The notes under the pieces are model-generated. The model was given only the letters and a program-made list of their open reading frames with translations, did no database searches and was not told where the DNA came from. The position numbers were made by a program, and so were the translations under genes. This document shows, piece by piece, positions 56,827-64,000 of a stretch of DNA of 64,000 nt. Origin of the DNA: Edaphobacter lichenicola. Its GTDB lineage: Bacteria; Acidobacteriota; Terriglobia; Terriglobales; Acidobacteriaceae. Numbering within the stretch: position 1 is the stretch's first letter; each line of letters begins with the position of its first letter. The stretch spans positions 186,001-250,000 of the forward strand of contig NZ_JACHDY010000003.1 in NCBI RefSeq assembly GCF_014201315.1. Reading direction: 5' to 3'.

Positions 56827-58632
56827 TCAGGGTTTGGGGCGGAGTTGCTGGAGGAGGGCTTGGGCGGTGGGCTGGGTGTTGAGGATGTCGGTGGGGGTGA
56901 GCCAGGCGCGGCGGAGCTGGGTGATGCCGTAACGCATCTGGTCGAGCTCTTCGGTGGCGTGGGCGTCGGTGTTGATGACGATCTTGCAGTTGTGTTTTTT
57001 GGCGAGGCGGAGGTGGAGGTCGTTGAGGTCGGCGCGGGCGGGGCTGGCATTGTGTTCGACGGCTACGCCTTTTTGTGCGGCGGATTTTAAGATGGTGTCG
57101 ATATTGATGGCGTAGGCTTCGCGGCCGAGGACCTTGCGGCCGGTGGGATGGCCGAGGATGCGGACGTGTGGGTTCTCGATGGCGCGGAGGACGCGGGCGG
57201 TCATCTCTTCTGCGGGTTGATTGAAGTGGGAGTGGATGCTGGCTACGACGATGTCCATCTGGGCGAGGGTGGAGTCGTCGAGGTCGAGGGCTCCGTCGGC
57301 GAGGATGTCTACTTCGATGCCGGGGAGGATGCGGAAGGGCGAGGGGGTAGGGTGTAGGGAATAGGGAGTAGCAGACGACTTGTTGCCGGCGGCAAACTCC
57401 TCGGCGAACTCGGCGTCGATCTCGCGGATGCGCTTGATGTGGGCGAGGGCCCTCGTGTCGTCGAGGCCGTTGGTCATGGCGAGGTTTTTGCTGTGGTCGG
57501 TGATGGCGATGTAGGCGAGGCCGCGGGCGAGGGCGGCTTCGGCCATCTGGCGGATGGTGTCGCGGCCGTCGGTGGCCTCGGTGTGCATGTGGAGGTCGCC
57601 GCGAATGTCGGCGAGGGTGATGAGCTGCGGGAGCGTGTGGGTTGCGGCGGCTTCGAGCTCGCCGCCGTTCTCGCGGAGCTCGGGTGGGATGTAGTCGAGG
57701 TCGAGGGCGTTGTAGATCTCGGCTTCAGATGCGGCGGCTACGATGACGTTGTCTTCGAGACGCAGGAGTGCGTACTCGCTGAGGGTGAGGCCGCGTTTGA
57801 TGGCGCGCTGGCGCAGGGCTACGTTGTGCATCTTGCTGCCGGTGAAGTATTGGAGAGCGGCGCCGTAGCTGGCGCGGGGGAGGAGGCGGACGTCGACCTG
57901 GAGATTGTTGCGGAGGGTGAAGGAGACTTTGTTCTGACCTTTGGCGATGAGCTTGTCGATGAGGGGAAGAGCGGCGACGTGCTCGACGGCCGCAGAGACG
58001 ACGTCGGGTTCGCAGGCGGGGCCGGTGGCGAGGAGGTCGAGGTCGCCTACGGTCTCGCGGCCGCGGCGGAGGGAGCCTGCGGGGATAATCTCGTCGATGC
58101 CGGGGAAGGCTCGGATGAGGTTGATGATGGTGTCGGCGTGCTGCTGGGCCTTGTCGATGCGGAAGCGGCTGGAGTTTTTGCGGTGGTCTTCGATGCCTTT
58201 GAGGAGCTTGGTGACGAACTTTTCGCCCATGCGGGGGAGCTTGGTGAGATGGCCGGCTTTGGCGGCTGCTTCGAGGCCGTCGATGTCGCATACCTGGCAG
58301 GCAGACCAGACGAGCGCTACCGTTTTGGGGCCCATGCCGGGGAGGCGGAGGAGTTCGAGCATGGTGGGTTTGTACTTTTGCAGGAGCTCTTCGCGGAGAG
58401 GCATGGTGCCGGTGGTGAGGAGGGCCTGGATGTTGGCGACCATGCCTTTGCCGATGCCGGCGATGGCGAGAAGCTGCTTGGGGTCGTCGGCGATGGTGGA
58501 GAGCTGCGTGGTTTGCTGCTCGACGGCTTCGGCGGCGCGGCGGTAGGAGCGGATGCGGAAGGGGTCGGCGGAGTCGATCTCGAGGAGGGAGGCGGTTTCG
58601 TCGAGGAGGCGGGCGATCGAGATATTGTCCAT
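56827..58632 (-). CDS. polX: DNA polymerase X with C-terminal PHP domain
   Basis: The 601-residue protein begins with the helix-hairpin-helix and beta-like 8-kDa domain (ASLLEIDSADPFRIRSYRRAA), the GMGPKTV hairpin, the polymerase palm (GSLRRGRETVGDLDLL with the DxD metal ligands) and fingers, and from about residue 340 the PHP exonuclease domain (DLHMHTEATDGRDTI, HSKNLAMTNG, GIEVDILADGALD, INTDAHATEELDQM). It fills gaps in base excision repair; the PHP part has 3'-5' exonuclease activity. About residues 421-431, in the PHP domain before PFRILPGIEVDIL, an insert (ATPYSLHPTPS) is encoded by element C. Confidence 0.95.
   Translation of the reverse strand: MDNISIARLLDETASLLEIDSADPFRIRSYRRAAEAVEQQTTQLSTIADDPKQLLAIAGIGKGMVANIQALLTTGTMPLREELLQKYKPTMLELLRLPGMGPKTVALVWSACQVCDIDGLEAAAKAGHLTKLPRMGEKFVTKLLKGIEDHRKNSSRFRIDKAQQHADTIINLIRAFPGIDEIIPAGSLRRGRETVGDLDLLATGPACEPDVVSAAVEHVAALPLIDKLIAKGQNKVSFTLRNNLQVDVRLLPRASYGAALQYFTGSKMHNVALRQRAIKRGLTLSEYALLRLEDNVIVAAASEAEIYNALDLDYIPPELRENGGELEAAATHTLPQLITLADIRGDLHMHTEATDGRDTIRQMAEAALARGLAYIAITDHSKNLAMTNGLDDTRALAHIKRIREIDAEFAEEFAAGNKSSATPYSLHPTPSPFRILPGIEVDILADGALDLDDSTLAQMDIVVASIHSHFNQPAEEMTARVLRAIENPHVRILGHPTGRKVLGREAYAINIDTILKSAAQKGVAVEHNASPARADLNDLHLRLAKKHNCKIVINTDAHATEELDQMRYGITQLRRAWLTPTDILNTQPTAQALLQQLRPKP
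57344..57372 (+). repeat. Element C, in-frame copy inside polX
   Basis: GGGTAGGGTGTAGGGAATAGG matches the arms of the element at 4198. On the minus strand it codes for a Ser/Pro/His-rich loop between a predicted helix and the conserved GIEVDI strand of the PHP domain. Confidence 0.65.
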
Positions 58633-58756
58633 GGGAGAGCGTCAGAGGCGCGTGCGGCCACTGAGGTCAGTATGCAACAGATTTGGGAGGAGGCTTACAG
58701 GGATCGAGCAGGGCTGGTCGTGCGAGCCACTGCACCGACCTGAAAGGAAGAGACCA

Positions 58757-58999
58757 CTACTGACTTTGACTCGCTTGACTCTGACTCGCTTCTTTGAGAC
58801 GAGCTACCTGATCGGCCTGAGGCCCCTTGGTGCCCTGGATGATGTCGAACTCTACCTCGTCCCCCTCTTTGAGGCTCTTGTAGCCCTCACGTTGGATGGA
58901 GCTGTAGTGGACGAAGACGTCGGCCCCGCCGTCGCGACCCAGGAAGCCGTAGCCTTTTGCGTTGTTAAACCACTTCACCGTGCCCTTGTATTGTGCCAC
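58757..58999 (-). CDS. Cold-shock protein (CspA family)
   Basis: The 80-residue protein starts at GTG (58999), with GGGAG 9 bases upstream. It has [20 protein letters not shown] (RNP1 KGYGFL) and DVFVHYSSI (RNP2), followed by [13 protein letters not shown], the complete CSD. It binds single-stranded nucleic acids as an RNA chaperone. An unusual tail SQSQASQSQ extends the domain. The 315-base upstream region may be a long regulatory leader, which is usual for cold-shock genes. Confidence 0.96.
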   Translation of the reverse strand: MAQYKGTVKWFNNAKGYGFLGRDGGADVFVHYSSIQREGYKSLKEGDEVEFDIIQGTKGPQADQVARLKEASQSQASQSQ

Positions 59000-59314
59000 T
59001 GGAGCGACTCCCTTTCTTTGGTTCTGTACTATGGTGCGCCGCGAACTGAAAGCGTTTCAACGGTAGCGCCATCTGGAAGATGTGACGCAAAGAGGGGAGG
59101 AGGAGTTTTCCGGAGGGGTAATTGTCGTTGGGGTTTTTTGAGAGAGGCAGGCGTGTCTGGTTACGAACTTGCACCCAAGTAATGTGGATAGGAGTGGAGG
59201 GTGAGTTCGTGTGTGAGGCTTTGATGGGATATGAAAGAGTGTAAAAACCTCTAAATAAATATGCGTCATGTCTGGTGGAGGCTTGACAGAACGCTTGCTT
59301 GCGGGAGGTGTTTT
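59000..59314. other. Gene-free stretch upstream of the cold-shock gene
   Basis: This 315-base gap separates csp from NUDIX, both on the minus strand. It holds the csp promoter/leader and the NUDIX 3' region. CTCTAAA (59250 area) and TTTAGAG (59313 area) are inverted but distant. No gene is supported. Confidence 0.5.
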
Positions 59315-59986
59315 TTAGAGGCGGCCAGCGCGACGAGCTGAGTCGTAAAGCATGAGACCGATGAGGGTTTTGCCGTCGTGGATCTTATTGGCGGCGATGA
59401 GGGCGAGGGCTTCGGAGAGGGGGAGGCGGAAGACCTCGATGTTTTCGTCGGGCTCGGGGGCGGAGGCGCCCTGGCGGAGGTCGCGGGCGAGGTAGATCTG
59501 CATCCACTCGCCGAGGAAGCCGGGGCTGGCGAAGTATTTGGTGAGGAGGGTCCAGCGTTTGGCGCGGTAGCCGGTCTCTTCGATCATCTCGCGCTTGGCG
59601 GCGGCGAGGGTGGCTTCGTTGGCGTCGACGCGGCCGGCGGGGAGCTCGATGAGGAACTGCCCGGCGGCGTGGCGGAACTGACGGATAAGAATGATCTCGG
59701 GGTCGGAGGGGTTCTTTGACTCGTCGACGGCGAGGATGACGACGGAGCCGTTGTGGCGGATGACGTCGCGGGTGTGGACGAAGCCGCTGGGCTCTTCGAC
59801 CTTGTCGGTGAAGACGGAGAAGACTTTGCCTTTGTAGGTGAGTTTGGAGGAGATGAGTTTGGGCTTGGCGAACCTGGATGTGGGCTTGATGCCGGACGCG
59901 GGTTTGATGGTGGTTGCTGCTGTTGGTTTTGCGGCTTGGGTCTGGGGGGCGCTCGGCTTGGTTATCTGCTTTCTTTTTGCGGCCAT
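59315..59986 (-). CDS. NUDIX hydrolase, ADP-ribose pyrophosphatase type
   Basis: The 223-residue protein has a complete NUDIX box at 118-140 (GRVDANEATLAAAKREMIEE then TGY), with the conserved ELPAG before it and KYFASPGFLGEWMQIYLARDL after, as in ADP-ribose pyrophosphatases. It hydrolyses nucleoside diphosphate derivatives such as ADP-ribose. The first 45 residues are a basic, Ala/Pro/Thr/Lys-rich extension that relatives lack (KPSAPQTQAAKPTAATT). The C-terminus is as expected for the family. Confidence 0.9.
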   Translation of the reverse strand: MAAKRKQITKPSAPQTQAAKPTAATTIKPASGIKPTSRFAKPKLISSKLTYKGKVFSVFTDKVEEPSGFVHTRDVIRHNGSVVILAVDESKNPSDPEIILIRQFRHAAGQFLIELPAGRVDANEATLAAAKREMIEETGYRAKRWTLLTKYFASPGFLGEWMQIYLARDLRQGASAPEPDENIEVFRLPLSEALALIAANKIHDGKTLIGLMLYDSARRAGRL

Positions 59987-60102
59987 GAGGCTAAAGTATC
60001 ATCCTGCATCTAGACTTGGGTGACGGGCATCCAACCGAATGCGCGGAAAAAATGTTGTGGGCTGCGTGTTGCCCTAGGGAACGAGGCTGAGGACAGGTCT
60101 GC

Positions 60103-61746
60103 ATGAGCGTTGAGTGTTTTCCGATCACGGTGTTGCCGCATGTGTCGCAGATCTATCGCGACTATCTTGCGATGGCGGAGAGCGCCGGGGACTCTGCGAT
60201 TCGGCGGTGGTATGGTGCAGAGCCGTTTACGGGGAGATGGATCGGAAGGGGCGAGCCGGTGAAGGATGCCGGAGCGTTGGCGGATCTGTTGGAGAAGCAG
60301 GCGGTTGAGTTTGGTGCGGGGGACGCCGCGAAGGCGAATATTGCGAAGTTGCGCGCAGGGGCGCGGGCGGTGGTGACGGGGCAGCAGGTGGTGCTGTTCG
60401 GTGGGCCGCTGTTGACGATTTTGAAGGCGGCTACGGCGGTGGCGCGGGCGAAGGAGGCTACGAAGGCAACGGGCGTCGAGCATGTGCCGGTGTTCTGGAT
60501 GGCGACGGAGGACCATGATCTGGAAGAGGTAGATCAGGTTTCCCTGCTGACGAAGAGTTCGGTGGAGACGCTGCGCGCTGGGTTGAAGGTGGCGAGGGCG
60601 GTGCCGGTGGGTGGGGTGGTTCCGGGGCCTGAGCTGGAGGCGGTGCTGGAGCGGGCGAGTGAGCTGCTGGAGTTCGCTCCGGTGAGCGAGTGGCTGCGAG
60701 AGTGTTATGGGCCTGAGGGCGGGAGGCGGCCTTCGTTGGCGCTGGCCTTCGGGCGATTGATGGCGAAGATCTTTGCGGAGCAGGGGCTGGTGGTGATGGA
60801 TGCGGCGTCGCGGGAGTTTCATGCGCTGGGGGCGAGCACGCTGCGCTATGCGATCGAACATGCGGCGGAGTTGCAGGATGCTTTGATTGCTCGGGGTGAG
60901 GAGCTGGTGGCGCGTGGGTATCATGCGCAGGTGCTGGTGGCCGAGGGCGGGTCGATGTTGTTTCTGCTGGATGAGGCGACGGGAGAGCGGGTGGCTCTGC
61001 GGCGCAGTGCGTCGGTTGATGGGGATGCTCAGTGGAAGGCTGGGGGGCGGAGTTATTCGACGGCGGAGTTGATTGCGATTCTGGAGACGACGCCGGAGAG
61101 GTTGAGCCCGAATGCGCTGCTGCGGCCGGTGTTTCAGGATACGTTGCTGCCGACGGCGGCCTATGTGGGTGGGCCGGCGGAGATCGCTTACTTTGCGCAG
61201 AGTGCGGTTTTGTATGAAGCGATCTTCGGAATGGGTCGGATCACGCCGGTGCTCCCGCGGTTGAGCGCGACGCTGCTGGAGCCGGCGATTGCGACCGTGA
61301 TGGATAAGGATGAGGTCCAGTTGCCGGATGCGATGACGACGGCGGAGGCGCTGGCGCAGAGGCTGGGTGCGCGGGCGATGCCGATTGAGGGGAAGCGCAA
61401 GATTGCGGCTGTTGGGAATGCGGTGGAGACAGAGTTGAATGCGCTGACGGAGTACCTTGCGGGGATGGATGAGTCGCTGGGGCGGTCGGCGGAGGTTTCG
61501 GGTTCGAAGATGCGGTACCAGATGAACAGGCTGCGGAGGATGGCGGCTACGTTTGAGCTGCAGAAGGAGGCGAGTCTGCGGAAGCATGCGGAGGCAATTG
61601 TGCTGAATGTGTTTCCGGGGGGGCATCCGCAGGAGAGGGTGGTGGCGGGAGTTTGGTTTATGGCGCGGTATGGGGATGGGTTGGTGGAGAAGTTGGTGGG
61701 GGTGGCGGGGAATCAGTGTCCGGGGCATGTGGTGGTGCGGCTTTGA
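60103..61746 (+). CDS. bshC: Bacillithiol biosynthesis cysteine-adding enzyme BshC
   Basis: The 547-residue protein matches BshC in length and motifs: AVVTGQQVVLFGGPLLTILKA (about 88-109), VFWMATEDHDLEEVD, AYVGGPAEIAYFAQ and GHPQERVVAGVWFMARYG near the end. BshC joins cysteine to glucosaminyl malate in the last step of making the thiol bacillithiol. Acidobacteriota are known to carry bsh genes. The other bsh genes (bshA, bshB) are not in this window. The start at 60103 follows an AGGACAGGTC with a reasonable spacing. Confidence 0.94.
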   Translation: MSVECFPITVLPHVSQIYRDYLAMAESAGDSAIRRWYGAEPFTGRWIGRGEPVKDAGALADLLEKQAVEFGAGDAAKANIAKLRAGARAVVTGQQVVLFGGPLLTILKAATAVARAKEATKATGVEHVPVFWMATEDHDLEEVDQVSLLTKSSVETLRAGLKVARAVPVGGVVPGPELEAVLERASELLEFAPVSEWLRECYGPEGGRRPSLALAFGRLMAKIFAEQGLVVMDAASREFHALGASTLRYAIEHAAELQDALIARGEELVARGYHAQVLVAEGGSMLFLLDEATGERVALRRSASVDGDAQWKAGGRSYSTAELIAILETTPERLSPNALLRPVFQDTLLPTAAYVGGPAEIAYFAQSAVLYEAIFGMGRITPVLPRLSATLLEPAIATVMDKDEVQLPDAMTTAEALAQRLGARAMPIEGKRKIAAVGNAVETELNALTEYLAGMDESLGRSAEVSGSKMRYQMNRLRRMAATFELQKEASLRKHAEAIVLNVFPGGHPQERVVAGVWFMARYGDGLVEKLVGVAGNQCPGHVVVRL

Positions 61747-61780
61747 TGGATTTTTTTGAAGCCTTGTCGGTGAACTGCAG

Positions 61781-61858
61781 GAAAGCATACCCCAGGGGCT
61801 AAAGCCCGGTATCTTTGGTGGGCTGAGAGACCCAAGGCTGAAGCCGTGGGGTACCCAG
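61781..61858 (+). repeat. REP-like repeat, family E copy 3 (diverged)
   Basis: It contains ATACCCCAGGGGCTAAAGCC and CCCAAGGCTGAAGCCGTGGG, the same GGCTxAAGCC core as the copies beside the RAYT gene. It lies downstream of bshC. Confidence 0.75.
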
Positions 61859-61976
61859 ATGCGAAGACGTCAGCTTGACAGACACTGTCGGTAGACCGGT
61901 TCTGTCGATCGAGCGAGAGACAGAATGCTAACGGGTTTTTGTTGGCGGTTTTAGAATGGGTGGGTGAGGTGTTGCG

Positions 61977-62285
61977 ATGGGATTGAGTGATCAGCCGTTT
62001 GAGGTGATGTGTCCGGATTGTGGGGCGATGTTGAAGGTGGATCCGGTGACGCGATCGGTGATTGCGCATACGTCTGCTCCGAAAAAGAAGATGTTCGAGG
62101 ACTTTGGCGAGGCGGCGAAGGCGTTGCGCGAGGCGGATGCGCGGAGGGATTCGATCTTTCAGCAGAGCGTGGATGCGCAGAAGAACAAGGATGATGTGAT
62201 GGCGAAGAAGTTTGCCGAGGCGGTGAAGAAGGCGAAGGAGACTCCGCTGACGGATCGGCCGTTGAGGGATTTTGATCTGGATTAA
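61977..62285 (+). CDS. Small hypothetical protein with a CxxC motif
   Basis: The 102-residue protein has FEVMCPDCGAMLKVDPVTRS near the N-terminus, a single CxxC like half a zinc ribbon, then a helical, charged region (FEDFGEAAKALREADARR, QKNKDDVMAKKFAEAVKKAK) and TPLTDRPLRDFDLD. There is no second cysteine pair, so a metal would need a dimer. GAGGTG 7 bases before the ATG supports the start. I do not recognise a family. Confidence 0.75.
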   Translation: MGLSDQPFEVMCPDCGAMLKVDPVTRSVIAHTSAPKKKMFEDFGEAAKALREADARRDSIFQQSVDAQKNKDDVMAKKFAEAVKKAKETPLTDRPLRDFDLD

Positions 62286-62311
62286 TTTTAGAAGACTACG
62301 AAGGAGAAGTT

Positions 62312-62968
62312 TCAACGATTGCTTCGCGAGATCACGCCGTCGTCGACTCTGATCCTTAGAACCTCGTTCCATTGATTGCGATAGATCAACTGTTGGCCAT
62401 CAGATGAGAATGAAAGGATTGCGCCGGCAAACCATTCGGGAGTGGCGTCAGTAAAGATAAACAAACCTCTTCCATCAGGATCAACCTGTTTTGGAGTCCA
62501 AAGATCGGTGATCTGATAGCTACGGATGAGTTGCCCCTTGTGGTCATTTCTCTGATAAATCTCAAGCACTGGTTGTCCAGGGATAGGCGCAGTGACAGCT
62601 ATGAGAATGAGCGATTTTCCATCATCGCTGATCATCGGCCAGAAAATCCGCTTTCCTTCGAGCCCTTCAAGGGTGACCTCCCAACTCCATGCTGAATCTG
62701 ACCAGAACTTTACAGGAGAGGTTAGGCGGTCTTTGCTATTGATGAAACTCTCCGTTTCCATGATTTTGTAGGTGGTCCGTCGAATTCTTCGAAGTTTATC
62801 GTTTGGGTTCTCGTATTCCCATTCAGCCACAACGAGAAACCGTCCATTTACCGAGGAAGAGGCGTGGACATTAGGCGGCAAGGCGCTGGCGAAGATCTTG
62901 TGCGATTTGCTTGAGACGGAGATCGCGGCAAGCAAGAAAAGGATGGACGTCCAGCGGTAAAAGCTCAT
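62312..62968 (-). CDS. Hypothetical exported protein
   Basis: The 218-residue protein has an N-terminal signal-like stretch (WTSILFLLAAISVSS) and a mature part with beta-rich repeats of the kind FWPMISDDGKSLILIAV and ILSFSSDGQQLIYRN, which recall WD40/beta-propeller blades, though only two or three are present. DNA is clearly lower in GC than the neighbours, and codon use is less biased. No family is recognised. Confidence 0.65.
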   Translation of the reverse strand: MSFYRWTSILFLLAAISVSSKSHKIFASALPPNVHASSSVNGRFLVVAEWEYENPNDKLRRIRRTTYKIMETESFINSKDRLTSPVKFWSDSAWSWEVTLEGLEGKRIFWPMISDDGKSLILIAVTAPIPGQPVLEIYQRNDHKGQLIRSYQITDLWTPKQVDPDGRGLFIFTDATPEWFAGAILSFSSDGQQLIYRNQWNEVLRIRVDDGVISRSNR

Positions 62969-63019
62969 CGTAGTTCACCTCGAGGCAACGGTGGCAGTAA
63001 TGCAATTTACACTAGAGAA

Positions 63020-64000
63020 ATGCCACCAATCTTAAATGCGCAGGGTTTGACTAAGGCCTTTGGCGCTACGCCTTTGTTTCGTGAGATCAGTTTTACTGTT
63101 TCGGATGGAGATCGCATTGGGCTGATTGGGCCTAATGGCGCGGGGAAGTCTACGCTGTTGAAGGTGCTGGCGGGGGATGAAGACGCCGATGCCGGTGACG
63201 TTGCGGTGCGGAAGCGGGCTCGGGTGGGATACGTGGCGCAGGAGTCGGTGTTTGCGCCAGGGGTGACGGTGCGTGAGGTGCTGGAGGCTGCGCTGGTGCG
63301 GGCGAAGGTGTCCGAAGGAGAACATGAAGGACGGCTGCGGGAGACTTCGGGGCGGACGGGGTTTCCGAGTCTTGATGCGGAGGCGGCGCGGCTGAGCGGT
63401 GGGTGGCGGAAGCGGCTGGCGATTGCGGAGGCGGTGGTGACGCATCCGGATGTGCTGCTGCTGGATGAGCCGACGAACCATCTGGATTTAGCCGGGATTG
63501 CGTGGCTGGAGGAGCTGCTGAATGAGGGTAGTTTTGCTTGTGTGCTTATCAGCCATGATCGTTATTTTCTTGAGAATGTTGCGACAGAGATAGTCGAACT
63601 GAATCGCGTGTATGCCGAGGGGCTACTGCGGGTGAAGGGGAGTTACTCGAAGTTTATTGAGGGCAAGCAGGCGTATATGGAGGCGCAGAGCAAGCTGCAG
63701 GATGCGCTGAAGAATCGCGTGAAGATTGAGGTGGACTGGCTGCGGCGCGGACCGAAGGCGAGGAGTACGAAGGCCAAGGCGCGGATCGATAATGCGCAGG
63801 ATCTGATTGGGCAGTTGAAGGAAGTGAATTCGCGAGTGCAGACTTCTAGCGCGGGGATTGATTTTTCGGCGACGGATCGGCAGACGAAGAGGCTGGTGGA
63901 GTTGGAGGATGTCTCGGTTGTGCTGGGGGATCGGAAGATTGTGGAGGGGTTGAATTTTCTGGTGACCTCCGGGATGCGCGTGGGTCTGGTGGGGCCGAAT
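63020..64000 (+). CDS. ABC-F family ATPase (Uup-like), cut by right window edge
   Basis: The visible 327 residues hold the whole first nucleotide-binding domain: Walker A IGPNGAGKSTLL, signature LSGGWRKRLAIAEA, Walker B VLLLDEPTNHLD and SHDRYFLENVATEIVEL, followed by a linker (VDWLRRGPKARSTKAKARID) and the start of the second domain (LEDVSVVLGDRKIVEGLNF, ending VGLVGPN). The linker with LRRGPKARSTKAKARI is typical of Uup. ABC-F proteins act on ribosomes; Uup is linked to recombination and ribosome function. The second ATPase domain and any C-terminal DNA-binding tail lie outside the window. Confidence 0.93.
   Translation, partial: MPPILNAQGLTKAFGATPLFREISFTVSDGDRIGLIGPNGAGKSTLLKVLAGDEDADAGDVAVRKRARVGYVAQESVFAPGVTVREVLEAALVRAKVSEGEHEGRLRETSGRTGFPSLDAEAARLSGGWRKRLAIAEAVVTHPDVLLLDEPTNHLDLAGIAWLEELLNEGSFACVLISHDRYFLENVATEIVELNRVYAEGLLRVKGSYSKFIEGKQAYMEAQSKLQDALKNRVKIEVDWLRRGPKARSTKAKARIDNAQDLIGQLKEVNSRVQTSSAGIDFSATDRQTKRLVELEDVSVVLGDRKIVEGLNFLVTSGMRVGLVGPN

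Noticed and set aside
1..64000. Search for CRISPR arrays, tRNA and rRNA genes, prophage or defence systems
   Set aside because: No regular direct-repeat array, no cloverleaf-like sequence in the gaps and no phage or restriction genes were recognised. The repeats present are dispersed and not array-like.

Overview
The window looks like a chromosomal stretch of an Acidobacteriota genome of the Granulicella/Edaphobacter/Terriglobus kind. This is inferred from high GC, protein-level resemblance, a hopanoid-type glycosyltransferase (HpnI-like), BshC, several acidobacterial-type exported proteins, and abundant short interspersed repeats. I see no rRNA, tRNA, CRISPR array, prophage or complete insertion sequence. 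Nearly all genes are housekeeping or envelope genes. Both strands are used in short runs, and codon bias opens long antisense frames that are not genes.

Layout. 1-8.9 kb (mostly minus): a truncated GNAT acetyltransferase, a SAM methyltransferase plus DUF59 pair, two small membrane proteins in lower-GC DNA, a cupin, a farnesyl-diphosphate-type prenyl synthase, a large PTPS-related membrane protein, a second GNAT protein, a DHA2 drug exporter and a small lipoprotein. 9-15.4 kb (plus): a heat-shock cluster of dnaK, a 56-residue protein, a Nei/Fpg glycosylase, dnaJ, a LolA-like exported protein and hspR, with a HAIR-like HspR operator at the dnaK promoter. 15.4-21 kb (minus): HpnI-like glycosyltransferase and two tandem GT39/ArnT-like glycosyltransferases. 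21-31 kb: Ppx, SixA, a membrane protein, an M1 peptidase, a translationally coupled membrane protein/methyltransferase pair, DUF4197 and a GH57 branching enzyme. 31-35 kb: a BON-domain proline-rich lipoprotein, a YtxH/YtxG-like pair and MnmA. 35-46 kb: a RAYT transposase beside REP-like palindromes, a GH38 alpha-mannosidase, YegP, a serine beta-lactamase-fold hydrolase, a probable pseudokinase with a periplasmic SPOR domain, DUF4239 and an M61 peptidase. 46-64 kb: glutathione peroxidase, a KimA-like APC permease, cysteine desulfurase, a SnoaL-like protein, a cupin, two DinB proteins, YmdB, Rrf2, an SLC45-like MFS transporter, a protein with three NVGMG repeats, PolX, a cold-shock protein, a NUDIX hydrolase, BshC, two hypotheticals and an ABC-F ATPase cut by the right edge.

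The most unusual signals are these. (1) Short repeat elements have inserted in frame inside conserved genes and are translated: element A in three genes, element B in one, element C in polX, where a second copy also supplies the stop codon of another gene. (2) A four-copy intergenic repeat family and a RAYT-linked REP family occur in the same window. (3) A membrane protein combines a kinase-like domain lacking the catalytic residues with a SPOR peptidoglycan-binding domain. (4) The HspR/HAIR heat-shock cluster has a DNA glycosylase between dnaK and dnaJ and no grpE in the window.
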